Assembly: GCA_910587175.1 (NCBI GenBank)
Contig: CAJULH010000014.1
Span: 1 to 41,353, forward strand
DNA from: Candidatus Gastranaerophilales bacterium
GTDB lineage: Bacteria; Cyanobacteriota; Vampirovibrionia; Gastranaerophilales; Gastranaerophilaceae
Length of the DNA stretch: 41,353 nt
Reading direction: 5' to 3'
Part shown: positions 29,440 to 37,213 of the stretch, piece by piece
Layout: each line of letters starts with the position of its first letter
How positions within the stretch are numbered: position 1 is the first letter of the stretch
The notes under the pieces: generated by a model
Told to the model about the DNA's origin: nothing
The model's input: only the letters and a program-made list of their open reading frames with translations
Database searches by the model: none
Program-made: the position numbers and the translations under genes

Positions 29440-30141
29440 TTAATATCTGAAATAATGATAAATATTTTCTTTGCTAGCTATATCATAATAAATTTTAAAA
29501 TATATATCGTCAGTTTCTTTATCAACAAATGCATAAAATTCAAAAGTTTCACCAGATTTTACTTTAATTGGTTTATTTTTATCAATTAAATATTTTTCGT
29601 ATTTTCTAAACTCTTTTCTTGCTTTTTTTGTTTCTTTAATATTTCTAACGGTATCGTAAGGCAGCATTACAGTTGATTTTACTGGTAGAACGGTAGTAGC
29701 ATAAACATACTGAAACAGGCCTTGCCCAATGTCTTTTAATTCAAGATCGGAGGTCGCAAGTCCAAGTATTCCTATGGGAGGAATTGCAATAGAAACAGCA
29801 GTTATTGTTGCTACTGTGACTGGCATAGCTACTGCAACAGTTGCGGAAAATGGAATGGCTCTATGGAACATATCTTTCCTAAAATTTGCTGCAGATTCTT
29901 TGTACAGCTTTTTGGGGTCTTGAACGGTAATTTCAAGTTTATAAGTTTTGTCTCCATTATTCTTTATACTATATTTATATGCCTTGTAATCATTTCCGAG
30001 AAAGCTTTCCAGTTCATCTAAAGCTTCTTTTGTGATTTTCATATCATTTGGCATATTATATGTATATGCTGCAAAAGCAACATCCGTATTCGAAAATACA
30101 AACTGCAACAGCAAAACCAAACATATAATCTTTTTTATCAT
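29440..30141 (-). CDS. Secreted or membrane-anchored protein of unknown function, 233 aa
   Basis: A signal peptide is evident at residues 1-24 (KKIICLVLLLQFVFSNTDVAFAA). The mature part has a beta-rich segment (YKAYKYSIKNNGDKTYKLEITVQDP), a long hydrophobic stretch at about residues 97-128 (FSATVAVAMPVTVATITAVSIAIPP) and a basic C-terminal half. The hydrophobic stretch contains two or three Pro, so it may be a re-entrant loop or one membrane helix. No family is recognised. It heads the leftward run with aminopeptidase P and may be exported to the periplasm or surface. Confidence 0.6.
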   Translation of the reverse strand: MIKKIICLVLLLQFVFSNTDVAFAAYTYNMPNDMKITKEALDELESFLGNDYKAYKYSIKNNGDKTYKLEITVQDPKKLYKESAANFRKDMFHRAIPFSATVAVAMPVTVATITAVSIAIPPIGILGLATSDLELKDIGQGLFQYVYATTVLPVKSTVMLPYDTVRNIKETKKARKEFRKYEKYLIDKNKPIKVKSGETFEFYAFVDKETDDIYFKIYYDIASKENIYHYFRY

Positions 30142-30228
30142 CTTTTTAAAATTCTATATTCCCATTGTTATTAATGTATGATAATTATTTTATAGCTTTC
30201 CTTACTTGTGTGCAAACAGTGCATTTTA

Positions 30229-30237
30229 TGCTATAAT
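30229..30237 (+). promoter_or_regulatory. Extended -10 promoter, predicted leaderless start
   Basis: TGC-TATAAT is a perfect extended -10. Seven bases separate it from the ATG at 30245, so transcription would start at the codon. No Shine-Dalgarno is present. Confidence 0.55.
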
Positions 30238-30244
30238 CTTTTTT

Positions 30245-30478
30245 ATGGTTGAATTATATAAAGAGAAATTAATATTCTACAGACTGCTTTTAACGTTTGC
30301 TATTACTGCAATGTCAGGTTGTTTAGCTTGGATTTTTACTCAGTATAGTATTTGTACCACGTTACAGATAATTGTCAATTCAACAGTTATTTTATTTCTT
30401 GGTATTTTTATTTCTAAAACCGTAATGAGTATCAATTTTTATCATAAAAAAATAAAGGAGACAATTAATGCTGGGTAA
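30245..30478 (+). CDS. Small two-helix membrane protein, 77 aa
   Basis: Two hydrophobic helices are clear, at about residues 12-32 (LLLTFAITAMSGCLAWIFTQY) and 37-58 (TLQIIVNSTVILFLGIFISKTV), with polar ends. No family is recognised. I chose the ATG at 30245 because a perfect extended -10 ends 7 nt before it. The stop overlaps the start of the next tiny membrane-protein gene, so the two products are likely co-translated and may form a complex. Confidence 0.6.
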   Translation: MVELYKEKLIFYRLLLTFAITAMSGCLAWIFTQYSICTTLQIIVNSTVILFLGIFISKTVMSINFYHKKIKETINAG

Positions 30479-30575
30479 TATAGCAATTACAATATCATTT
30501 ATAGGTGCGCTTGGGCTTATCGGCATTCTCTTCTATGCTATTTCAGATGATGAAAAAGAAACAAAGAAAAATTAA
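30468..30575 (+). CDS. Single-helix membrane micro-protein, 35 aa
   Basis: AAAGGAG lies 7 nt before the ATG. The product begins MLGNIAITISFIGALGLIGI, forms one transmembrane helix and ends in a charged tail (DDEKETKKN). It overlaps the end of the 77-residue membrane-protein gene by 11 nt. Its size and shape resemble small transporter or oxidase accessory subunits, but no identity can be given. Confidence 0.6.
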   Translation: MLGNIAITISFIGALGLIGILFYAISDDEKETKKN

Positions 30576-30616
30576 TCTGCATAAGCAGCATTGAATGAGT
30601 AAACGGCGTTGAATTG

Positions 30617-31060
30617 TTAATACATCACCTGCACAATAATACTTCTGGTTCTGGGTTTGTTGTCAAAATCGATTAAAACTATCTGCTGCCAAGTGCCAAG
30701 CTCCATTTCTCCGTTAACATAAGGCACGGTTATTCCGTTTCCGAGCATAGCTGCCCTGATATGTGCATACCCGTTTCCGTCATGCCAGGTCTTATCGTGA
30801 TGATAAGCTTTTTTTGCGGGAATTAAATCATCTAAAATTTCCGGGATATCTTTAATGAGCCCCGGTTCATATTCTATTGTTGTAATTGAGACGGTGGAAC
30901 CGGGTGAAAAGATATGAATGACGGCATTTTTAATATCGCCTCCGGCATCTTTTGCATTTTTTACGGATTGTTTTACGGCATCATTGACATTTAGTGTTAT
31001 ATCAATGATATCCGTAAATCCGTTTGTTTGAATTAAAAATTTTTCGTTTTTAACACCCAT
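30617..31060 (-). CDS. YjbQ family protein (UPF0047), 147 aa
   Basis: This small beta-rich protein matches YjbQ. It has 'FSPGSTVSITTIEYEPG', the 'HHDKTWHDGNGYAHIRAAMLG' segment with conserved His and Asp, and 'GTWQQIVLIDFDNKPRTR' at the end. Some family members have been assigned thiamine-phosphate synthase activity as a side reaction, and the true role is unsettled. It follows hppA by 20 nt on the same strand and is probably in its operon. Confidence 0.88.
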   Translation of the reverse strand: MGVKNEKFLIQTNGFTDIIDITLNVNDAVKQSVKNAKDAGGDIKNAVIHIFSPGSTVSITTIEYEPGLIKDIPEILDDLIPAKKAYHHDKTWHDGNGYAHIRAAMLGNGITVPYVNGEMELGTWQQIVLIDFDNKPRTRSIIVQVMY

Positions 31061-31080
31061 GCCTTGTTTTTAACTTGTTT

Positions 31081-33195
31081 TTAGGCAATAAACAATGTCG
31101 CACAGACTAATGACACAATGGTCATAAGTTTTATCAGAATGTTTAAAGAAGGTCCTGATGTATCTTTGAAAGGATCGCCTATTGTATCACCGACAACGCT
31201 TGCAGCGTGTTGCGCGGAGCCTTTTCCTCCAAAATGTCCTTCTTCAATATATTTTTTAGCATTATCCCAAGCGCCGCCTGTATTTGCCATCATAATTGCA
31301 AGGCAGACACCCGTTGCAATTGCTCCCATGAGCATACCGCCAAGAGCCTGCGCACCGATTGTTTTATCTACAAGTGTGCCAACTCCAAGCCCTACAACAA
31401 GCGGAGCGCCTATTGCAAGGATACCGGGCAGAAGCATTTCCAGTATTGCTGCTTTTGTTGAAATATCAACGCATTTTTTATAGTTTGGCTGACAGCATCC
31501 TGTCATAATACCGGGGTTTTCCCTGAACTGTCTTCTTACTTCATCCACCATTTTGCCTGCTGCACGACCAACGGCGCCCATAGTGAGTGAGCAAAACAGG
31601 AATGGTAAAGAAGCACCGAATAGAACACCTGCTGTTACAAACGGGTTCAAGATATCAATATCTTCAAGGTTTACAACCGTTGCATATGCGCATAAAAGGG
31701 CAAGTGCCGTAAGTGCTGCGGAACCTATTGCAAAGCCTTTTCCTATAGCTGCTGTTGTGTTTCCGACAGAATCAAGTTTGTCTGTTCTTTCCCTAACTTC
31801 CTTTTCAAGGTTTGCCATTTGTGCAATGCCGCCTGCGTTATCTGATATAGGACCGTAAGCATCAACTGCAACAATCATTCCAACACTTGAAAGCATACCG
31901 ACTGCTGCAATGCTTATACCGTAAACACCAAGGGTGTAATTTCCCATACCGCCAATTACAAGGAATGCGCCAATTGTAGCCAAGCTTATAATCACCATAG
32001 GGAAAAATGTTGACAACATACCAACATCAAGCCCGGATATAACGGTGGTTGCAGTACCTGTTTCTGTTGATTGTGCAATCCTTTTTACCGGCATAAAATT
32101 ATATGATGTAAAATATTCTGTTAAATAACCAATTAATGTGCCTGCAACAATGCCTATCAAGAGCGCAAAAAATATTCCGTTGCCGCCCATTTCGCCCGGG
32201 AACCAGTTTGTGATTAAAAAATATGAGCCGATGATTGTTAGAAGCATTGAACCTGTTGTTCCAAGCTGAAGCGAAAACATCGGATTTCCGTTTTCTTTTG
32301 TGCGTACAAAATATACGGCGATTATAGAAGCAAAAATGCCAAGTCCTGCAAGGACTATGGGCAAAAATGCACCGCGAAGGTTTAGACAGAGTGCGCCAAG
32401 TGTAATGGATGCAATGATTGAACCCACATAAGATTCAAAAAGGTCAGCGCCCATTCCTGCAACATCTCCAACATTATCACCTACATTATCTGCAATAACG
32501 GCAGGGTTTCTGTGGTCATCTTCGGGGATTCCTGCTTCTACTTTGCCTACTAAATCTGCACCGACATCAGCCGCTTTTGTAAAAATACCGCCGCCAACAC
32601 GTGCAAAAAGTGCAATTGAGCTTGCTCCAAGTGCAAAGCCGTTTACGATTTCATAATCTTTAAATATGTAATATAAAATTGTAAGACCTAAAAGACCAAG
32701 CCCTACAACTGTCATACCCATCACAACGCCGCCTGAGAATGCAATTTTAAATGCACTGTTTAATGATTTTTCTGCAGCATGTGCTGTTCTTGAGTTTGAT
32801 TTTGTTGAAACGCTCATTCCTATATAGCCTGCAACTGCAGAACAAATGGCTCCGCAAAGGAAGCATATAGCGGTATTTACGCTTATGAATGCACTGATTA
32901 AAAGTGCTACAACTATTACAAATAATGACAATATTTTGTATTCTCTTTTTAAAAATGCCATGGCACCATGGTAAATATGGTTTGATATGGCACTCATGGT
33001 TTCATTACCTTTGTTTTCAGACATAATCTTTGAAGTTTTTAGTGCTGCAAACAAAAGAGCTATCATACCTGCAATCATGCCTATAAATATGGATTTAACG
33101 CCTTTAGCGTATACGCCGAATGACATAAATATACCCGCTAAAAGCACAATCCAGAAAATTGTTTCCCAGAAAACCTGTCTTTTTTTAACTTCCAT
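31081..33195 (-). CDS. hppA: Membrane-bound ion-pumping pyrophosphatase, K+-dependent, probable Na+ type, 704 aa
   Basis: This integral-membrane enzyme hydrolyses pyrophosphate and pumps ions. The catalytic loops are complete: 'DVGADLVGKVEAGIPEDDHRNPAVIADNVGDNVGD' region, 'VDAYGPISDNAGGIAQM' and 'TGGAWDNAKKYIEEG' followed by 'VVGDTIGDPFKDTSGPS'. The 'GNTTAAIGKG' loop has Ala where K+-independent enzymes have Lys, so it should need K+. The 'GMGADLFESYVGS' segment puts a Glu early in the sixth helix, as in known Na+-pumping members, unlike plant H+ pumps. Na+ transport is inferred from these residues. About sixteen hydrophobic helices are visible. An extended -10 (33238-33246) lies upstream, and yjbQ follows. 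Confidence 0.95.
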   Translation of the reverse strand: MEVKKRQVFWETIFWIVLLAGIFMSFGVYAKGVKSIFIGMIAGMIALLFAALKTSKIMSENKGNETMSAISNHIYHGAMAFLKREYKILSLFVIVVALLISAFISVNTAICFLCGAICSAVAGYIGMSVSTKSNSRTAHAAEKSLNSAFKIAFSGGVVMGMTVVGLGLLGLTILYYIFKDYEIVNGFALGASSIALFARVGGGIFTKAADVGADLVGKVEAGIPEDDHRNPAVIADNVGDNVGDVAGMGADLFESYVGSIIASITLGALCLNLRGAFLPIVLAGLGIFASIIAVYFVRTKENGNPMFSLQLGTTGSMLLTIIGSYFLITNWFPGEMGGNGIFFALLIGIVAGTLIGYLTEYFTSYNFMPVKRIAQSTETGTATTVISGLDVGMLSTFFPMVIISLATIGAFLVIGGMGNYTLGVYGISIAAVGMLSSVGMIVAVDAYGPISDNAGGIAQMANLEKEVRERTDKLDSVGNTTAAIGKGFAIGSAALTALALLCAYATVVNLEDIDILNPFVTAGVLFGASLPFLFCSLTMGAVGRAAGKMVDEVRRQFRENPGIMTGCCQPNYKKCVDISTKAAILEMLLPGILAIGAPLVVGLGVGTLVDKTIGAQALGGMLMGAIATGVCLAIMMANTGGAWDNAKKYIEEGHFGGKGSAQHAASVVGDTIGDPFKDTSGPSLNILIKLMTIVSLVCATLFIA

Positions 33196-33237
33196 TTTTT
33201 ATTTCCCTATATAATTTCTATCCGTTTTTCAAGGGAA

Positions 33238-33246
33238 ATTATACCA
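33238..33246 (-). promoter_or_regulatory. Extended -10 promoter of hppA
   Basis: On the minus strand TGG-TATAAT sits just past the upstream gene's stop. A start near 33231 leaves about 35 nt of leader with GGGAAA before the hppA ATG at 33195. Confidence 0.6.
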
Positions 33247-33248
33247 TA

Positions 33249-34055
33249 TTAAGCGCCTTTGTGTAAATTTGGAATCCATTTCTCCTTTATTCTGTTGAGC
33301 TTTCCGGTTTGCTGCATATGGTTTAGTATTTTATTTAATTCTTCTTTTAATTCTTTGTTTTCTTCGCCCTGGCGAAGCGCTATAGCGTAATATTCTTTTG
33401 TATATCTTGCAGGGAGGATTTTATATCCTTTATTATCCAAAACGAAACCGTATAAGATGCTGTCATCTGCTAAAATTGCATCAACCTTATCTTCTTTTAA
33501 TAAATCAAAGGCTTCGTTGTAGTTTTTCTTTCCTATAACGGTAGCATTCGGGGCAAGCTGTCTTATTGTTTTTTCGCCGGTTGTACCAAGGATTATCCCG
33601 GCTCTTCTTGTATTCAGGCTTTCTATGGAATTTATCTTAGACGAATTTTTTATAATTAAAGCCTGTCCTGCAACATAATACGGAATGGTAAAATCTATAA
33701 TATCGGCTCTTTTTGAATTTATACTCATAGTGGCGATTACAATATCCACTTTGCCGGAATTTAAATCGCTTATCCTTGAATCAGCCGTAACATAAACATA
33801 TTCTGCGAGTTCTTCATCTCCAAGGATTCTTTTTGTAATATTTTTTGCAACATCAACATCAAAACCTTTTAATTCTCCTTTTTCTATGTAGCCAAAAGGC
33901 TTGGAATCGCTTTTTATGCCGATTATAATCTTATTTCTGAATTTTATTCTTGCAAGTAAATCTTTTGGTTCTCTGTTTGGGTTTGTGCAGCCAAAAAGAC
34001 CAAGGAAAACCATAGAGCAAAAAAATATCAGTAATAATATATTTACTTTTTTCAT
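33249..34055 (-). CDS. Amino-acid ABC transporter substrate-binding lipoprotein (SBP_bac_3), 268 aa
   Basis: A lipoprotein signal is present: basic start, hydrophobic LLLIFFCSMVFLGLFGC with Cys23 after 'LFG', then Asn/Pro-rich linker. The mature domain is the polar amino-acid binding fold: 'IIIGIKSDSKPFGYIEKGELKGFDVDVAKNI', 'GKVDIVIATMSINSKRADIIDFTIPYY', and 'AGIILGTTGEKTI'. It captures an amino acid, probably Glu/Gln/Asp-like, outside the cytoplasmic membrane. No permease or ATPase gene is adjacent, so it is an orphan. It diverges from the YitT gene by only 22 nt. An extended -10 (TGA-TAAAAT) ends 6 nt before the ATG, predicting a leaderless mRNA. Confidence 0.9.
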   Translation of the reverse strand: MKKVNILLLIFFCSMVFLGLFGCTNPNREPKDLLARIKFRNKIIIGIKSDSKPFGYIEKGELKGFDVDVAKNITKRILGDEELAEYVYVTADSRISDLNSGKVDIVIATMSINSKRADIIDFTIPYYVAGQALIIKNSSKINSIESLNTRRAGIILGTTGEKTIRQLAPNATVIGKKNYNEAFDLLKEDKVDAILADDSILYGFVLDNKGYKILPARYTKEYYAIALRQGEENKELKEELNKILNHMQQTGKLNRIKEKWIPNLHKGA

Positions 34056-34061
34056 TTTTTT

Positions 34062-34071
34062 ATTTTATCAT
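34062..34071. promoter_or_regulatory. Overlapping divergent -10 elements
   Basis: The minus-strand -10 TAAAAT (34062-34067, with TG at 34069-34070) and the plus-strand -10 TATCAT (34066-34071) share bases 34066-34067. Each ends six bases from its ATG (34055 and 34078). The two promoters could not be occupied at once. Confidence 0.45.
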
Positions 34072-34077
34072 AAAACT

Positions 34078-34941
34078 ATGACTAAAAGATTTATCAAAGG
34101 ATTTTTTAAAACTTTATTTTTAAGATTGTTTTTTATAACATTTGGCTGTCTGATTGCTGCATTTTCGCTTGAATGTGTTCTCATTCCAAGGGATGTAATT
34201 GATGGCGGAGTTGTTGGTATTTCAATTATGGCAAGCTATTTAACCAAATTACCTTTGGGGCTGTTTTTGATTGTTCTTAATTTGCCTTTTATTGTAATGG
34301 CATTTAAAAAATTTGGTAAAATGTTTGTCGGGCTTATGTTTTACGGTGTTGTTATGCTCGCATTGTTTTCGGAATTATTTCTGGAAACCGGCTGGGTATT
34401 TACGCAGGATACGCTTATAGCGGCAATTTTTGGAGGTATAATTCTTGGAACCGGTGTGGGTTTTGTTTTAAAAAGCAATGCTTCGCTTGACGGGACTGAA
34501 ATTATGGCAATCAATCTTGCAAAAAGATACCCATTTTCCGTTGGCGAAATTGTAATGTTTTTTAATGTTTTTATATTTATTGCTGCAGGTTTTGTATATG
34601 GACCGGACAAAGCTATGTACTCTGCCATAACGTATTTTATTGCATATAAAGCAATTGATTTGGTTCTGCAGGGGATGAATGAGGCAAAATCTGTTTTTAT
34701 AATGAGCCCTGAATATGAAAAAATCGGTAAAGAAATAATGAAAAATCTTGATAAAAGCGTCACCTATCTTAGCGCAGAGGGCGGATATTCCGGCGCCAAA
34801 TCAAAGATGGTATATTGTGTTATTACAAAGATTGAAATTCCTAAAATTAAAGATGTTGTAAGCGAAGTTGACCCGACTGCCTTTATTGCGATTGAAAATG
34901 TGCATGAAGTTGAAGGAAAAAGGTATAAGAAAAAGCACTAG
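34078..34941 (+). CDS. YitT family membrane protein (DUF161 + DUF2179), 287 aa
   Basis: The N-terminal 190 residues are a membrane domain with about six helices, opening with 'FITFGCLIAAFSLECVLIPRDVIDGGVVGIS', the family's signature. It continues with 'LKSNASLDGTEIMAINLAKR'. The C-terminal 80 residues are the soluble DUF2179 domain (SVFIMSPEYEKIGKEIM, 'TYLSAEGGYSGAKSKMVYCVI', 'DPTAFIAIENVHEVEG'). The function is not firmly known and a transporter or ligand-sensing role is likely. The open frame extends upstream to 33901, but I chose ATG 34078, where homology starts and where a -10-like box ends 6 nt before it. Confidence 0.88.
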   Translation: MTKRFIKGFFKTLFLRLFFITFGCLIAAFSLECVLIPRDVIDGGVVGISIMASYLTKLPLGLFLIVLNLPFIVMAFKKFGKMFVGLMFYGVVMLALFSELFLETGWVFTQDTLIAAIFGGIILGTGVGFVLKSNASLDGTEIMAINLAKRYPFSVGEIVMFFNVFIFIAAGFVYGPDKAMYSAITYFIAYKAIDLVLQGMNEAKSVFIMSPEYEKIGKEIMKNLDKSVTYLSAEGGYSGAKSKMVYCVITKIEIPKIKDVVSEVDPTAFIAIENVHEVEGKRYKKKH

Positions 34942-35043
34942 ATTTTTCACCTTTTGTCGGATGAATTTATTTTTTTCTTTTGCCTATAATTAAATAATAA
35001 TTAATAAATTATTAAAAATATCAAAGTAAGTGAAAATTTAATT

Positions 35044-35049
35044 TAATAT
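35044..35049 (+). promoter_or_regulatory. -10-like box six bases before the DnaJ-family start codon
   Basis: TAATAT is followed by AAAAAT and the ATG at 35056. A second possible promoter is TATAAT at 34985-34990, which would leave a 60-nt AT-rich leader containing an AATAATT...AATTATT inverted repeat. Either could serve the gene. Confidence 0.35.
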
Positions 35050-35055
35050 AAAAAT

Positions 35056-36141
35056 ATGAAATACAAAGATTATTATGAAATTTTAGGCGTAAAACGGGAT
35101 GCAACTGATGCAGAGATAAAATCTGCATACAGAAAGCTTGCAAGGAAATACCACCCGGATGTAAATAAAGAAAAAGGCGCCGAAGAAAAATTTAAGGATA
35201 TAAATGAAGCCTATGAAGTTTTAGGAGACAAAGAAAAGCGCCAAAGATATGATACACTTGGTTCCGGGTTTCAAAACGGTGCCGATTTTGATCCTTCAAT
35301 GGGCGGTTTTGGCGGGTTTGATTTTTCACAGTTTGCAAAAGGCTCGCAGGGTGGAAATTCAGGCGGTTTTTCAGACTTTTTCAGTGCGATATTTGGCGAT
35401 TTAATGTCCGGTGGCGCTAAAACATCATATGGCAGAGGCTTTAATAATGATATGTTCGGCGGTGGCGGTTTTTATTCCAATATGGGTGGACAAAGTATGG
35501 GTGCAGACCCCAGAACTGCCTCAAGAAGAAGGGATAATCCAAACAAAGCGCAAAAAGAAAATCTTGATATAAACCAAAACCTTGTATTGAGTGTAAAAGA
35601 TGTGATAAATGGCGGTACAAAGAATATCACAATAACGGATTATCAAAAATGCAGATACTGCCATGGAACATCCGGCAGCGGATTTTGCTCTCATTGTGCG
35701 GGTTCCGGCATCGAAAAAAATTTAAAAAATCTTTCTGTTAAAGTTCCAAAGTTTGTAAAAGAAGGTCAAAAAATCCGTCTGAAGGGCGAGGGCAGAAATA
35801 ATGAACTTGGTCAGAAAGGTGATTTGTATCTGACCATAAAAATTAAAGACCCGAATTTTACGGTTGATGGTGATGATTTGACAAAAACGGTTGAAATATC
35901 ACCTGCAACAGCAGTTTTGGGCGGCAAAAAAGAGGTAGAAACGCCCGATGGAAGGGTGACAATTACCATCCCTGAAAAAACAAGCAGCGGAAAACTTTTA
36001 AGACTAAAAGGTCTGGGTTTACCCAAAAAAGAAGGCGGTGCCGGGAATTTGAATGTAAAGATTCTGATTGTTCTTCCAAAAACAATTTCAGACAATGAAA
36101 TTGAACTATACAAAAAGCTCAAAACTATGGAAACTGCGTAA
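35056..36141 (+). CDS. DnaJ/CbpA-family co-chaperone with half zinc finger, 361 aa
   Basis: It stimulates the ATPase of DnaK and delivers substrates. The J domain (residues 1-70) has the essential HPD at 33-35. A Gly/Phe-rich linker follows (about 75-150), then a client-binding region and a C-terminal domain ('GGKKEVETPDGRVTITIP', 'LLRLKGLGLP'). Full DnaJ has four CxxCxGxG motifs and CbpA has none. Here only two are present: C199/C202 in 'CRYCHG' and C211/C214 in 'CSHCAGSG', enough for a single Zn site. So it is an intermediate type. It converges on etfA with a gap of 4 nt. Confidence 0.9.
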   Translation: MKYKDYYEILGVKRDATDAEIKSAYRKLARKYHPDVNKEKGAEEKFKDINEAYEVLGDKEKRQRYDTLGSGFQNGADFDPSMGGFGGFDFSQFAKGSQGGNSGGFSDFFSAIFGDLMSGGAKTSYGRGFNNDMFGGGGFYSNMGGQSMGADPRTASRRRDNPNKAQKENLDINQNLVLSVKDVINGGTKNITITDYQKCRYCHGTSGSGFCSHCAGSGIEKNLKNLSVKVPKFVKEGQKIRLKGEGRNNELGQKGDLYLTIKIKDPNFTVDGDDLTKTVEISPATAVLGGKKEVETPDGRVTITIPEKTSSGKLLRLKGLGLPKKEGGAGNLNVKILIVLPKTISDNEIELYKKLKTMETA

Positions 36142-36145
36142 AGTT

Positions 36146-37213
36146 TTAGTCTGATTTTTCAAGCTCTTCAATCAATTCATCTAAAACTTTTACAGCATCC
36201 TGAACAATTTTCACATCTGCATTTTTAAATATTGGAGCATCTTCATCTGTGTTTATGGCGATAATTGTTTTTGCATTTTCTATTCCAACCAAATGATGAA
36301 TTGCGCCTGAGATACCAAAAGCAACGTAAACCTTTGGAGATACAGTTTTTCCTGTTTGTCCTATTTGATATTCTTTATCAATGAGTCCCATATCTACGGC
36401 ACCTCTGGAGCCCGCAACTGCAGCACCTGTGAGCTTTGCAAGTTTTTTTAGCTTTTCAAAATTTTCTTCAGTTTTTAGACCTTTTCCGCCCGCAACAACT
36501 ATCTGTGCATTTTCAAGTTCTGAAGAAAGTTTGTGTTTATTTAATTCTGTGCCTAAAATCCTGATGGGCTCAATAAAACCTTCCAAAACAGGTACAAACT
36601 CTTCAAATTCACCCTCTTCTTTGTATATTTTCTCTCTTTTTTGGAGTACAGACGGTCGCACTGTTGCCATTTGGGGTAATTTTTTGCACAAAATTGTTGC
36701 CATCAGCTGACCGCCAAATGTTGGTCTTGTTGCAGCGAGTTTTTTTTCATTTTTATAGTTTGTAATTTCAAGTTTTGTACAGTCAGCAGTAAGCCCCGTG
36801 TCAAGAGATGATGATATCAATGGTGCTATACTTCTGCCTTCTATTGTTGCACCTATTAAAAATATTTCAGGATTTTTTAGTTTGCAAAGTTCTGTAAATG
36901 CTCTGGCTATTCCTATATGGCTTTTAATATTTTCATTTTTGATATGATAAATTTTATCTGCACCATTTTGATAAAGCTCTTTAAAAAGTTCATCTTTTAT
37001 ATCATCAATATTTTCGTTTGAAAAAAACAGGGCTGAAACTTTTAATTTTCCGCACAAATCATCGCTAAGTTTTCTGGCAGCTGCTAAAAGCTCAGCTGCA
37101 ACAGGGTGAAATGCCGTCTTATCCTCTTTTTTTATGGTTTCAGCGTAAACGAATATTTCCCCGGAAGGACTTTGGTTATTATTGTTCTGGTTGTGTTTCT
37201 TCTTTTTTGCCAT
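36146..37213 (-). CDS. etfA: Electron transfer flavoprotein alpha subunit, 355 aa
   Basis: EtfA carries the FAD that relays electrons from dehydrogenases. The C-terminal FAD-binding region is intact: 'VAGSRGAVDMGL', 'QIGQTGKTVSPKVYVAFGISGAIHHLVG' and 'IIAINTDEDAPIF'. The N-terminal domain (about 20-200) has 'FLIGATIEGRSIAPLISSSLDTGLTADCT'. A lysine/asparagine-rich 18-residue extension precedes the domain. AAGGAAA precedes the ATG, supporting this start, although it overlaps etfB by 35 nt. No dehydrogenase or quinone oxidoreductase gene is next to it. Confidence 0.93.
   Translation of the reverse strand: MAKKKKHNQNNNNQSPSGEIFVYAETIKKEDKTAFHPVAAELLAAARKLSDDLCGKLKVSALFFSNENIDDIKDELFKELYQNGADKIYHIKNENIKSHIGIARAFTELCKLKNPEIFLIGATIEGRSIAPLISSSLDTGLTADCTKLEITNYKNEKKLAATRPTFGGQLMATILCKKLPQMATVRPSVLQKREKIYKEEGEFEEFVPVLEGFIEPIRILGTELNKHKLSSELENAQIVVAGGKGLKTEENFEKLKKLAKLTGAAVAGSRGAVDMGLIDKEYQIGQTGKTVSPKVYVAFGISGAIHHLVGIENAKTIIAINTDEDAPIFKNADVKIVQDAVKVLDELIEELEKSD

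Noticed and set aside
33901..34077. Longer YitT open frame beginning inside the divergent lipoprotein gene
   Set aside because: The extra residues have no YitT homology and overlap the neighbour's coding sequence. ATG 34078 fits the family.
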